Source of the DNA: Blastomonas sp. CACIA14H2
GTDB taxonomy: Bacteria > Pseudomonadota > Alphaproteobacteria > Sphingomonadales > Sphingomonadaceae
Length of the DNA stretch: 64,000 bases
NCBI GenBank assembly: GCA_000503195.1
Contig: AYSC01000016.1
Coordinates: 27,556-91,555, forward strand
Direction of reading: 5' to 3'
A program made the position numbers and the translations under genes. Shown here piece after piece: positions 1-7,976 of this stretch. The notes under the pieces are model-generated. The model did no database searches. It was given only the letters and a program-made list of their open reading frames with translations, and was not told where the DNA came from. Within the stretch, counting starts at the first letter, position 1; each line of letters starts with the position of its first letter.

Positions 1-2
1 TC

Positions 3-752
3 GGCGGTATCCACGCGCTGCCCTCCGACCTGAAATGGATCAGCCCGAAGATGAAGAAGGCGATGGACCGGTCCGACCGGCTGGTGCTCGAGGTCGTCGG
101 GCTGGAGGATTCGGCAGAAATCACGAAGACGTTCCAGCAGCTCGGCAACAGTCCCGGCCAGCCGCCGCTTGCCGATCGCCTGCCGCCCGAATTGCGCGAC
201 AAGGGCGAGGCGCTGCGCGCGGCGAGCCGCCTGTCGCCCAAACGGTTTGAAACGCTCGAAAGCTGGGCCGCGGCGATCTCGCTCGCGGGCGCCGCCACCG
301 CCAATCTGGCGATGGTGCGCGAGGAGGGCGTCGAGCGCGTGCTCGCCGCGCGCTATCGGCGTCGCGACAAGCCGGTGATCGGCCTCGAGACGCCCGCGCG
401 CCAGTTCACCTATTTCGACCAGCTCGAAGAGGCCGAACAGCGCGCGATGCTGGAGAGCGTGATCGCGGATGCCGACAATGCGCCCAGGGCCTATCGCGAC
501 ATGGTGACCGCGTGGCTCAAGGGCGAACCCGACAAGCTGGCGGAAGCCGCCAATCGTGGCCTGCTGCAACGCCCGCAGATCCGCGAGCGCATCCTGGTGC
601 GCCGCAACCGCGATTGGGCAGCGCAGATCGAGGACCTGCTGAACCTCGGCGCCAGGCCCTTTGTCGCGGTCGGCGCGGCGCATCTGGCGGGCGACGACAG
701 CGTGCAGGCGCTGCTCGAATCGAAGGGCTATACGATCACGCGCGTCCAATAG
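3..752 (+). CDS. TraB/GumN family protein, 5' end outside the window
   Basis: The frame is open from the window edge and ends at TAG 750-752, so the true start lies upstream. The first visible residues, GGIHALP, match the G-x-H motif near the N-terminus of TraB/GumN (PF01963) proteins. A second family hallmark, FVAVGAAHLAGDD, lies about 25 residues from the C-terminus. The family is related to the TIKI metalloprotease fold, but its bacterial role is poorly known and many members are exported or lipid-anchored. A signal peptide cannot be judged here. Family assignment is fairly secure; the biochemical role is not. Confidence 0.8.
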   Translation, partial: GGIHALPSDLKWISPKMKKAMDRSDRLVLEVVGLEDSAEITKTFQQLGNSPGQPPLADRLPPELRDKGEALRAASRLSPKRFETLESWAAAISLAGAATANLAMVREEGVERVLAARYRRRDKPVIGLETPARQFTYFDQLEEAEQRAMLESVIADADNAPRAYRDMVTAWLKGEPDKLAEAANRGLLQRPQIRERILVRRNRDWAAQIEDLLNLGARPFVAVGAAHLAGDDSVQALLESKGYTITRVQ

Positions 753-848
753 GCCCGATCAACCGAAGTCGAGTTCAGCCTTGGTGAAGCTGCCAAGCTT
801 GTTTGACCAAGGTCTGCATGTTATGTTGAAACCGACTTTGAGAGGTGG

Positions 849-1139
849 ATGATGGCGCAGTCCTTGGAGGACGTAATCTCTGGGATCGTCAAGGCCCGAT
901 TTGCCGATGCCGAGATCGAAGACATAACGTACGAGTCTGACTTCGACAGCGATGGCGACCCGATCCTACGCATTACGGTCGTTTTCGCCTCGGAACTGGC
1001 TGCCGTCGACCCTCACAAGCTGGCAGGCCTGGTGCGGCATGTCCGCCCCAGCCTGAACGAGCGCCGGGAAGCCAGATTCCCGATTTTCCGTTTCGTCAGC
1101 AAGCGCGACAACGATCGCATGCGGCATGAAGCCGCTTGA
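849..1139 (+). CDS. Small acidic protein, upstream partner of a HEPN-like gene
   Basis: This 96-residue soluble protein (95 if the second ATG at 852 is used) matches no family I can name. It has an acidic DSDGDP stretch near residues 33-38 followed by a beta-like run (ILRITVVF). The GAGAGGTGG just upstream fits a ribosome binding site. Its last 14 bases overlap the start of the next gene, so the two are probably translated together. Local G+C is about 55% in sampled lines, well below neighbouring genes, which suggests transfer. By position it could be the antitoxin or substrate-recognition partner of the HEPN-like protein; that is inference only. Confidence 0.7.
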   Translation: MMAQSLEDVISGIVKARFADAEIEDITYESDFDSDGDPILRITVVFASELAAVDPHKLAGLVRHVRPSLNERREARFPIFRFVSKRDNDRMRHEAA

Positions 1140-1596
1140 TCTCATCGAATCCGCCAACATCCTGATGCTGTCCTGCAAGGGCAAGCCATCACAAGTCAGC
1201 CTCAGGCGAGCCACCAGCGCTGCCTATTACGCCCTGTTCCACTGCCTGGCTAAAAGCTGCGCTGACCTGCTGGTCGGTGGTTCCAGTTCGGACCGCAGCA
1301 AACACGCCTGGCGGCAAACCTACCGAGCGCTCGAACACGGGTTCGCAAAATCGGCATGCAAGGACGGGATCATGGCTAAGTTTCCGAAAGCCATCGAAGA
1401 CTTCGCCAATGTCTTCGTTGTCATGCAGGAAAAGCGACACGCGGCCGATTATGACCCCGGCGTTCGGCTGACCAAATCGGAAGTGGCAGCCGATATCGCC
1501 GCTGCAAGCGAAGCGATCATCCGTTTTCTGGCTGAACCAATCAAGGACCGCCGTGCCTTTGCGGCGCACGTCCTTTTCAAGAAGCGCCCCGGTTAG
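1126..1596 (+). CDS. HEPN-like domain protein (putative RNase/toxin)
   Basis: This 156-residue, predicted all-helical protein contains SAAYYALFHCLAK near residues 30-42, the Tyr/Ala-rich helix seen in many HEPN proteins. It also has EKRHAADYDP near residues 102-111, resembling the conserved basic-ADY motif of HEPN families. Known HEPN proteins are often RNases or nucleotidyltransferase-linked toxins. Catalytic competence is not proven because the spacing does not cleanly fit R-x4-6-H. It overlaps the small gene upstream by 14 bp, and both share a lower G+C than the region. A complete, probably mobile two-gene toxin-antitoxin-like module is the best reading. Confidence 0.6.
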   Translation: MKPLDLIESANILMLSCKGKPSQVSLRRATSAAYYALFHCLAKSCADLLVGGSSSDRSKHAWRQTYRALEHGFAKSACKDGIMAKFPKAIEDFANVFVVMQEKRHAADYDPGVRLTKSEVAADIAAASEAIIRFLAEPIKDRRAFAAHVLFKKRPG

Positions 1597-1676
1597 GACA
1601 CAAGCCGTCCTTCCGCCCGAAACGCTTGCTTTTCGCGAGAGTCGCGACTATGCGCACCGCTTCCCCGCCGCCATGG

Positions 1677-1704
1677 TCATCCCTGGAGGCGTGGCCGGGG
1701 ATGA
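1677..1704 (+). other. Small hairpin in the rplY leader
   Basis: TCATCCC (1677-1683) and GGGATGA (1698-1704) form a 7-bp stem about 30 nt before the rplY start. No U-run follows, so it is not a terminator. A regulatory role is only a possibility. Confidence 0.3.
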
Positions 1705-1733
1705 TTTGACCATCTACAATCTGGAGACAGACC

Positions 1734-2345
1734 ATGAGCGATACGCTTACCCTGTCGGCCCAGCTGCGTGATCGGGCAGGCAAGGGAGCCTCCCGTGCAC
1801 TCCGCCGCGAAGGCCGTGTACCCGCCGTCATTTACGGCGACAAGAAGGATCCGGAAACGATCCATGTCGAAGAACGCGCGCTGAACAAGCTGCTCGGCAC
1901 CGGCCATTTCATGAACTCGATCGTCGAGATCGAGGTCGATGGCAAGACGATCGTCACCCTGCCCAAGGACGTGGCGTTCCACCCGGTGAGCGACCGCGCG
2001 ATCCATGTCGATTTCCTGCGTATCGCCAAGGGCGCGACCGTTGAAGTCGCCGTGCCCGTCGTGTTCGTCAACGAGGAAGCCTCGCCGGGCCTGAAGCGCG
2101 GCGGCGTGCTCAACATCGTCCGTCACGAGCTGGAACTGGTCTGCGACGCGACCAATATTCCCGACGAGATTGAAATCGACGTCACCGGTGTCGATGTCGG
2201 CGATTCGATCCACATTTCCGCGGTCAAGCTGCCTCAGGGCGCGACCTCGGCGATCACCGACCGCGATTTCACCATCGCCACCATCGTTGCTCCCTCGGCG
2301 CTGAAGTCGAGCGAAGGCGACAACGAAACGCCGGCTGGCGAGTAA
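1734..2345 (+). CDS. rplY: 50S ribosomal protein L25 (CTC form)
   Basis: This protein binds 5S rRNA in the large subunit. It is 203 residues, the long Ctc/TL5 form, with an N-terminal L25 domain (about residues 5-95) containing [11 protein letters not shown] and a C-terminal beta domain carrying [16 protein letters not shown]. The acidic tail ends in Gly-Glu. The start ATG at 1734 follows a purine-rich GGAGACAGACC. It is followed by pth, an rplY-pth order common in alphaproteobacteria. Assignment is secure. Confidence 0.97.
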   Translation: MSDTLTLSAQLRDRAGKGASRALRREGRVPAVIYGDKKDPETIHVEERALNKLLGTGHFMNSIVEIEVDGKTIVTLPKDVAFHPVSDRAIHVDFLRIAKGATVEVAVPVVFVNEEASPGLKRGGVLNIVRHELELVCDATNIPDEIEIDVTGVDVGDSIHISAVKLPQGATSAITDRDFTIATIVAPSALKSSEGDNETPAGE

Positions 2346-2358
2346 TCCATCTTTCTCG

Positions 2359-2398
2359 CCCTCTCCCCTCTTGGGGAGAGGGTTGGGAGAGGGGAATG
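2359..2398. repeat. Short G/C palindromic repeat between rplY and pth
   Basis: Ten-base perfect arms at 2359-2368 and 2373-2382 surround a TCTT loop and are followed by a second G-rich tract. It is a short member of the CTCTCCC/GGGAGAG family found at several other sites here. Lying in the rplY-pth gap, it may also fold in the mRNA; no U-run follows. Confidence 0.75.
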
Positions 2399-2458
2399 TC
2401 GAGAGGCCGGCAAAGCGCCCCTCTCCCCGCCCCTCCCTGAACCAAAGGGAGCGGTTCC

Positions 2459-3028
2459 ATGCAAATCTGGGTTGGCCTGGGCAATCCCGGCCCCGAATAT
2501 GCGCTGCACCGGCACAATGTCGGGTTCATGGCGATCGACATCATCGCCGACATGCACGGTTTCGAGCCGCCCAAGCGCCGCTTCCAGGGCTGGGCACAGG
2601 AAGGCCGTCTGGGCAACCAGAAGCTTCTGCTGCTCAAGCCCGCGACCTTCATGAACAAGTCCGGCCAGTCGATCGGAGAGGCGATGCGCTTCTTCAAGCT
2701 CGAGCCGCAGGACGTCACCATCTTTCACGACGAGCTCGACCTGGCGCCGTTCAAGGTCAAGGTGAAGCGCGGCGGCGGCACCGCCGGGCATAACGGCCTG
2801 CGTTCGGCCGATCAGCATATCGGCCCCGAATTCCGCCGCGTGCGGATCGGCATCGGCCATCCCGGCAACAAGGACCGGGTGACCGGCCATGTGCTCGGCA
2901 ATTTCGCCAAGACCGAACTTGATGACCTGACCGACATGCTCGGCGCGATCGGCGCGGAGGCGGGCTGGCTGGCGCAGGACGACGACGTGCGCTTCATGAA
3001 CGATGTCGCGATGAGGCTGCAGGGATGA
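2459..3028 (+). CDS. pth: Peptidyl-tRNA hydrolase
   Basis: Releases tRNA from peptidyl-tRNAs that fall off the ribosome, an essential cytoplasmic recycling step. At 189 residues it has family length. The N-terminal VGLGNPGPEY, the catalytic His region (HRHNVGFM, His about residue 20), the KPATFMNKSG motif and GGGTAGHNGLRS are all intact. AAAGGGAG upstream of ATG 2459 supports the start. Its TGA overlaps the ATG of the next gene (ATGA), so the two are translationally coupled. Confidence 0.98.
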   Translation: MQIWVGLGNPGPEYALHRHNVGFMAIDIIADMHGFEPPKRRFQGWAQEGRLGNQKLLLLKPATFMNKSGQSIGEAMRFFKLEPQDVTIFHDELDLAPFKVKVKRGGGTAGHNGLRSADQHIGPEFRRVRIGIGHPGNKDRVTGHVLGNFAKTELDDLTDMLGAIGAEAGWLAQDDDVRFMNDVAMRLQG

Positions 3029-3855
3029 GCCTCGCCGCTCGCAGCGACACCCGGTTGCTCGCCCTTTTCGCGCTGCTGTCGCTGCTCGCAACCGGCTGCG
3101 GCATCGCGGCGATGGTGCTGAGCGGCACGCCGCAGATGCGCTGGATCCCCAATATCGTCGCCTGGGCCGTCGGCACCGGCGCGGCCTTCGCGATTGCGCG
3201 CACCGCGCCCTCGCCCAAGGTCTGGATCGCCATCGGACTTGGCGCGCTGGCGCTGGTTGCGGCGACACTGGTAGGGCCCGACCAGCAGGGCGTGCATCGC
3301 TGGCTCGCCGCCGGGCCGCTGTTCGTCAACATCGCGGCGCTTACCCTTCCCGCCGCTCTGGTCGCGATGGCGCGGCTCGGCGCGCAGCACCGGCTGGTGC
3401 CGATGATCGCCACTCTGCTCGCCGCGATCCTCGCGCTCCAGCCCGATGCGTCGCAGGCGTTCGCGCTCGCGCTCGCCGGCTTTGCCATCCTGGTCATCGA
3501 CAAGCGCATCTCCGCCCTGGTCACCGCCTTGTGCCTGTTCGGCATCGCCGCGCTGTCGCTGCTGCGCGCCGATCCGCTCCAGCCGGTCGCGGAGGTCGAG
3601 CAGATCATCCAGCTCGCACACGCGTCGGCGCCCGCGCTTGCCTGGGCGGCCGTCGCCAGCCTGGCCGCGATCCCGGCGATGCTGTTGGCGCTGCGGCTGG
3701 ACGATGTCGCCGCGCGCGCGCTCGCGCTCTATATCGCGGTCGCCTGCGTCGCGCCGATTTTCGGCTGGTTTCCTGTCCCGCTGGTGGGCGCAGGCATGAG
3801 CTTCCCGCTCGGCCTCTGGCTCGGCATCGGCCTGCTCGCGGCGCGGCGCAGCTAG
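3025..3855 (+). CDS. Polytopic membrane protein resembling a shortened SEDS (RodA/FtsW) protein
   Basis: A hydrophobic 276-residue protein with roughly eight membrane segments, starting at the ATGA overlap with pth. Three stretches align in order with SEDS hallmarks: GVHRWLAAGPLFVN (residues 89-102, compare G-x-x-RWI-x-x-GP), LQPDASQAFAL (138-148, compare QPDLGTA) and FPVPLVGAGMS (249-259, compare IPLPFVSYGGS). SEDS glycosyltransferases are usually about 370-400 residues, so one or two membrane segments and the usual extracellular catalytic region appear reduced. RADPLQPVAEVEQII (181-195) may replace it. Activity is unknown. This family link comes from motif reading, not from a search. Confidence 0.55.
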   Translation: MSLAARSDTRLLALFALLSLLATGCGIAAMVLSGTPQMRWIPNIVAWAVGTGAAFAIARTAPSPKVWIAIGLGALALVAATLVGPDQQGVHRWLAAGPLFVNIAALTLPAALVAMARLGAQHRLVPMIATLLAAILALQPDASQAFALALAGFAILVIDKRISALVTALCLFGIAALSLLRADPLQPVAEVEQIIQLAHASAPALAWAAVASLAAIPAMLLALRLDDVAARALALYIAVACVAPIFGWFPVPLVGAGMSFPLGLWLGIGLLAARRS

Positions 3856-4649
3856 AACCGGCGCTCGAGCCAGTCGACCGCAAAGCGCGTCATCGCGGGA
3901 GCATCGACCAACAGCGCATCGGCGCTACCGACCTTGCCCTGCCGTCCGCCCCCCGCCGCAACGAAATCGCGCACCATCTGATCGAAATAGTCGTCGTCGA
4001 GGCCATCGACCACCGGATTGCCGGTGTCGTACTCCTCGACTGTGCGCCACACCGTCTGCCCGCCTTCGAGAAACGGCACGTCCCAGCGGACGACACGCTT
4101 GCCCGGAATGTCGGCGAGATGTTCGGCATGGTGGATCAGCGTCATCGTCTCCCACGGCGCGCCGATCATCACGACCTTGCCGCCCGCCTCGACCAGCCGC
4201 GCCAGCGGGGTGCCCGGGCCATAGCCATAATCGAGCGGGTGCGGATCGATCAGCCATTGCGCCTTCGCCCCCAGCGCGACCATCGACGGGCCGGGACTGA
4301 GGCTGCGCAGCGTGCCAGGCGTAGTGCGCAGGAATTCGGGAAACGCGCCATTGTCGCGGATCGCGCGCGATGCGGCGGAATCGAAGGGCAGCACATGGTC
4401 GCGCCATTCGGGCAGGATGTGCCCCTGCTCGTCGCACGCGTCTTCGGGCGCGCCCTGCCAGTCGGCATAGGCCATGATCGTGCCCCCGGCCCCCACGGCC
4501 TGGCGCAACGCGGCGATGAGCGTGTCCGGCCCCGCGATCATCGGCCCGATGCTGCGCAGACCCGCATGGCCGAGCACGATATCGCCCTTCCCCAGACCCA
4601 GCGCCGCCAGATCGCTCACGAGATCCTCGATGGTCCAGAAATGGGTCAT
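3852..4649 (-). CDS. AAC(3)-type aminoglycoside N-acetyltransferase family protein
   Basis: At 265 residues from ATG 4649 it fits the AAC(3) family. Recognisable elements are LGHAGLRSIGPMIAG near the N-terminus, GTIMAYADWQG, the FPEFLRTTPGTLRSLSPGPSMVALG stretch read in two parts, and VVMIGAPWETMTLIHHAEH, which carries the conserved substrate-pocket residues. Family members acetylate the 3-amino group of aminoglycosides or unrelated substrates; chromosomal copies often do not confer resistance. The start further upstream (4736) adds 29 residues unlike the family, so it was not chosen. It converges on the membrane protein gene with a 4-bp overlap. Confidence 0.85.
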   Translation of the reverse strand: MTHFWTIEDLVSDLAALGLGKGDIVLGHAGLRSIGPMIAGPDTLIAALRQAVGAGGTIMAYADWQGAPEDACDEQGHILPEWRDHVLPFDSAASRAIRDNGAFPEFLRTTPGTLRSLSPGPSMVALGAKAQWLIDPHPLDYGYGPGTPLARLVEAGGKVVMIGAPWETMTLIHHAEHLADIPGKRVVRWDVPFLEGGQTVWRTVEEYDTGNPVVDGLDDDYFDQMVRDFVAAGGGRQGKVGSADALLVDAPAMTRFAVDWLERRF

Positions 4650-4749
4650 GGCGGCGATGTGATGCGCGCTGCCCGCGATGCCAAGATGCCTTGACCAGCA
4701 AATTTCCCCCGAAACGATGTCTTGTTCCTGACGCACAGCTTTCTCCGAC

Positions 4750-4767
4750 CTGTCATCGCGCCGCCAT
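4750..4767 (+). promoter_or_regulatory. Pho-box-like direct repeat upstream of phoX
   Basis: CTGTCAT (4750-4756), four bases, then CCGCCAT (4761-4767) reproduces the 7-4-7 layout of a PhoB box (CTGTCAT repeats). The first unit is perfect and the second matches 5 of 7. It lies about 95 bp before the phoX start on the same strand. PhoB binding under phosphate starvation is inferred. Confidence 0.6.
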
Positions 4768-4861
4768 CACGATCGCGTGCAACTCGGGCAACACACGCGC
4801 ACGCCGTTCCAGCGCGGGGCTGAACGCGGCATCAACATCATGATTTTTCGGGGGAATCACC

Positions 4862-6763
4862 TTGTCTCACCTGACCGACGCGGCACGCGCGCCCTATCGC
4901 ACCGAAAATGCCGATCACGACAATCCCAACTGTCTGGAAGCGATCGTCGCGGCCAATCCGTCGCGCCGCAGGATCCTCGTCAACGGTCTGTTCGGGATCG
5001 CGCTCGCACCGATGGTCGCCAGTTGCGGCGGCGACGGCAATGGCGCGGGCAACAACGTGACGCTTCCCCCGGCCACCGGCACCGCGCCGACGCCGACACC
5101 CACCCCGGCGCCTGCCCCCAGCTTCTCGGTCACCTTCAACTCTGTCCCGGCCAATCAGAACGACCGCGTCACCGTGCCGACCGGCTATGAAACCGCCGTG
5201 CTGCTCAAGGCGGGCGATGTGATCGAACCGGGCGTTGCCGGTTTCTCGGGCGCCTTCCCCACCCCCGGCCAGGCCGAGAAATGGGCCGGCGGCAACCATG
5301 ACGGCATGGAGCTGTTCGCCATCCCCAATACCGACGCCAACACGTCGGGCGTGCTCGCAGTGAATTTCGAATATCCCGATTTCGCCATCCTGATGAGCGA
5401 TGCCGAGGCCAATGCGGTTCAGGCCAACCCGGCGGCCGCGACCCCGGCGCAGCGCCAGCTCGCGCTCTCGGCGGTCGGTGTCGGCGTGGTCGAGATCGCC
5501 AAGGGCGCCGACGGCAAATGGTCGGTCGTCCCCAATTCGCGCTACAACAAGCGCTACACGGGCAACTCGGCCTATCGCGTCGGCGGTCCGGCGGCAGGGC
5601 TGCTGAGCAACCCGATCAAGGGCACACTCAATAATTGCGCCAGCGGCCGCACGCCGTGGAACACGTACCTGACCTGCGAGGAAACCACCGACAACTATAT
5701 CGACCCGAGCCAGCCCGCGACCGACTATGGCTGGGTGGTCGAGATCGACCCGTTCCAGGAACTCGCCCAGCCGACCAAGCGCACCGCGATGGGCCGGTTC
5801 GACCATGAAAACACCGCGTTCATGGCGAATGCCGATCGCCGCGTCGCCTTCTACATGGGCGACGATGCGACCCCGGGCTGCATCTACAAGTTCGTCTGCG
5901 AACGCGCGTTCAGCGCCACCAACCGCGCGGCGAATATCGACATGCTCGATTTCGGCCAGCTGTTCGTCGCGCGCTTCAACGCCGACGGCACCGGCGAATG
6001 GCGCCTGCTGCAACAGGGCCAGAACGGCCTGGTCGTCGGCGCGCGCGATCCCGGCAATGTCAGCCAGTCGACCACGCCGCCCAGCCCGACCGTCGTCGAT
6101 TTCCGCAACCAGGCCGATGTGCTGATCAACACCAAGTCGGCGGCGCGCGTCGCCGGGGGCACGGTGATGGACCGTCCGGAATGGATCACGGTGGCGCCCG
6201 ACAACACCGCCATCTTCGTTGCCCTGACCAACAATTCGGGCCGCCGCGTCACCGATGCCACCAACCCGCGCGTCACCAACCGCCATGGCCATATCCTGAA
6301 GATGCGCGAATCGGGCGATTCGCCGCTCGCCACCACCTTCACCTGGGAGCTGTTCCTGCTCGCCGGTGATCCGGCGCTGCGTCCCGGTGGCGACAACCTG
6401 GTCGGCAATATCAGCGGCGATACCTTTTCCAGCCCCGATGGCATCCGCATCGACCCGCAGGGCCGCATGTGGGTGCAGACCGACCATTCGGTCCCCGGCA
6501 CCTCGGGCGTCAGCGGTGTCACCATCGACCAGGCGTTCGGCCACAATGCGATGTTCTATGTCGATCAGAAGACCAAGCAGTCCAAGCGCTTCCTGGTCGG
6601 TCCGCTCGGCTGCGAGATCACCGGCATCGCCTATACGCCCAGCCTCACCGACTTCTTCATCAACATTCAGCACCCGACGGGCAACTGGCCGATCGCCGGC
6701 GAAAAGCCGCGCTCGTCGACCATCGTGGTGACGCGGACCGACAAGCAGCCGGTCGGCAATTGA
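4862..6763 (+). CDS. phoX: PhoX family alkaline phosphatase (DUF839), exported lipoprotein
   Basis: A 633-residue protein of the PhoX family, calcium/iron-dependent phosphomonoesterases that release phosphate from organic esters. The N-terminus has SRRRILVNG, a Tat-type twin-arginine motif near residue 35, followed by a hydrophobic stretch and a lipobox-like MVASC near residues 50-54, suggesting a Tat-exported lipoprotein. Family signatures include WNTYLTCEETTDNY, DYGWVVEIDP, GRFDHENTAF and SPDGIRIDPQGRMWVQTD. The start is TTG 4862, preceded by CGGGGGAA at good spacing. A Pho box lies upstream, and other phosphate-acquisition genes follow. Confidence 0.92.
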   Translation: MSHLTDAARAPYRTENADHDNPNCLEAIVAANPSRRRILVNGLFGIALAPMVASCGGDGNGAGNNVTLPPATGTAPTPTPTPAPAPSFSVTFNSVPANQNDRVTVPTGYETAVLLKAGDVIEPGVAGFSGAFPTPGQAEKWAGGNHDGMELFAIPNTDANTSGVLAVNFEYPDFAILMSDAEANAVQANPAAATPAQRQLALSAVGVGVVEIAKGADGKWSVVPNSRYNKRYTGNSAYRVGGPAAGLLSNPIKGTLNNCASGRTPWNTYLTCEETTDNYIDPSQPATDYGWVVEIDPFQELAQPTKRTAMGRFDHENTAFMANADRRVAFYMGDDATPGCIYKFVCERAFSATNRAANIDMLDFGQLFVARFNADGTGEWRLLQQGQNGLVVGARDPGNVSQSTTPPSPTVVDFRNQADVLINTKSAARVAGGTVMDRPEWITVAPDNTAIFVALTNNSGRRVTDATNPRVTNRHGHILKMRESGDSPLATTFTWELFLLAGDPALRPGGDNLVGNISGDTFSSPDGIRIDPQGRMWVQTDHSVPGTSGVSGVTIDQAFGHNAMFYVDQKTKQSKRFLVGPLGCEITGIAYTPSLTDFFINIQHPTGNWPIAGEKPRSSTIVVTRTDKQPVGN

Positions 6764-6833
6764 TCATGCCGCAACTTCGCGCTGCGGGCTGAGGGTTAAC
6801 CGTAACAGGCACGCCCAAGTCCCTGAAACATTT

Positions 6834-6869
6834 GCGGCCGTCAGCAGGTTTTGCGATGCTGGCGGCCGC
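6834..6869 (+). other. Strong hairpin between phoX and the SDR gene
   Basis: Arms of 13 bases at 6834-6846 and 6857-6869 pair throughout with one G-U wobble and a 10-base loop. No U-run follows, and the next gene starts 21 bases on. It may stabilise the phoX mRNA end or act as a leader structure for the SDR gene. Confidence 0.5.
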
Positions 6870-6890
6870 AGTCTTTCAGGAGTGACAGCC

Positions 6891-7886
6891 ATGGCCGAAT
6901 TTCCCCATCGCCGCGACGTGCTTGGCGGCGCAGCGCTGGCCAGTATTGCCGCGTTCGCGCCGAGTGCCGCAGCGCAGTCGGCGGCAGCCCCCGATCTCGA
7001 GGGCAAGTCCATCCTCATCACCGGCGCCGCGACCGGCTTCGGCTTTCTCGGCGCACTGCATTATGCGCGCGCCGGTGCGAAGGTGTTCGCGACCATGCGC
7101 AACCTGCCGCGCCCCCAGGCCAGCGAACTGCTCAACGCGGCGGAGACCGAGAAGCTCGACATCTCGGTGCTCGAGCTCGACGTCCTGTCGGATGCCATGG
7201 TTGCCAGGGCGGTGCGCGAAGCCGAGGCCCAGGCCGATGGCGCGCTCGATGTCATCATCAACAATGCCGGGATCGGCATTACCGGCCCGATCGAGCTGCA
7301 GGACATGGAGGCGACGAAGCTGATCTTCGACACCAATGTCTTCGGTGTTCAGCGCGTCGCGCGCGCGGCGCTGCCCGCGATGCGCAAGGCCAAGCGCGGC
7401 CTGATCGTCAACATCTCCTCGCAGCTTGGCCGGGTGATCGTCCCCAATGGCGGGCATTATTCCGCCACCAAGTTCGCGCTCGAAGCGTTGAGCGAGCAGA
7501 TGGCCTATGAGCTCGTCCCGCATGGTATCGACGTGACGATCATCGAGCCGGGCGGCTATCCCACCGATGTCTGGCGCAATCGCAACCGCTATACCGGCGC
7601 GCTCAAGGCGCGGCTCGATGCCGAGCGCGCGGCGGCCTATCCGGCGGTGGTGGCGCGCATGGGCACGGAGGACGGCAGCGGTCGCTCGGCCGATCCGATG
7701 GATGTACCGCGCACGATCGCCGGGATCATCGCGCTGCCCGCCGGCCAGCGGCCGCTGCGCCGTGCCGTCCATCCCGGACCCAAGCCGCAAGAGGCGATCA
7801 ACGAGGTTTCTGCCAGGGTGCAGATGCAGATGCTCGGCAACTCGCCTTACGGTCCTTGGGTCAAGGCGGTGCACGATATCGGTTGA
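6891..7886 (+). CDS. SDR family oxidoreductase with Tat-type signal peptide
   Basis: A 331-residue classical short-chain dehydrogenase. After a leader containing HRRDVLGG (residues 6-13) and a hydrophobic stretch ending AAAQSAAA come the nucleotide-binding TGAATGFG, the NNAG motif, catalytic Ser in NISSQ, and the YSATK catalytic Tyr/Lys. The mature domain starts near residue 40. ATG 6891 is chosen over GTG 6882 because CAGGAG precedes it by about 8 bases. A twin-arginine signal on an NAD(P)-dependent SDR is unusual because cofactor would have to be bound before export. The substrate is unknown. It sits between phoX and ychF. Confidence 0.88.
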   Translation: MAEFPHRRDVLGGAALASIAAFAPSAAAQSAAAPDLEGKSILITGAATGFGFLGALHYARAGAKVFATMRNLPRPQASELLNAAETEKLDISVLELDVLSDAMVARAVREAEAQADGALDVIINNAGIGITGPIELQDMEATKLIFDTNVFGVQRVARAALPAMRKAKRGLIVNISSQLGRVIVPNGGHYSATKFALEALSEQMAYELVPHGIDVTIIEPGGYPTDVWRNRNRYTGALKARLDAERAAAYPAVVARMGTEDGSGRSADPMDVPRTIAGIIALPAGQRPLRRAVHPGPKPQEAINEVSARVQMQMLGNSPYGPWVKAVHDIG

Positions 7887-7976
7887 GCGGAGGCACTGGA
7901 ATTGCCCCGGCAATGGCGCTAGGGCGCAGCCAGGGTCGGCGCAGGCGCCGGCAATCACTTTCAGGCTGGGATAATC

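Noticed and set aside
4838..6673. A 611-codon open frame opposite phoX
   Set aside because: It is antisense to a clear PhoX gene, rich in Arg/Gly/Ala/His with no recognisable domain, as expected for a shadow frame in GC-rich DNA.
6795..6805. Possible CtrA half-site (TTAACC) after phoX
   Set aside because: Only a half-site, with no second half at the right spacing.
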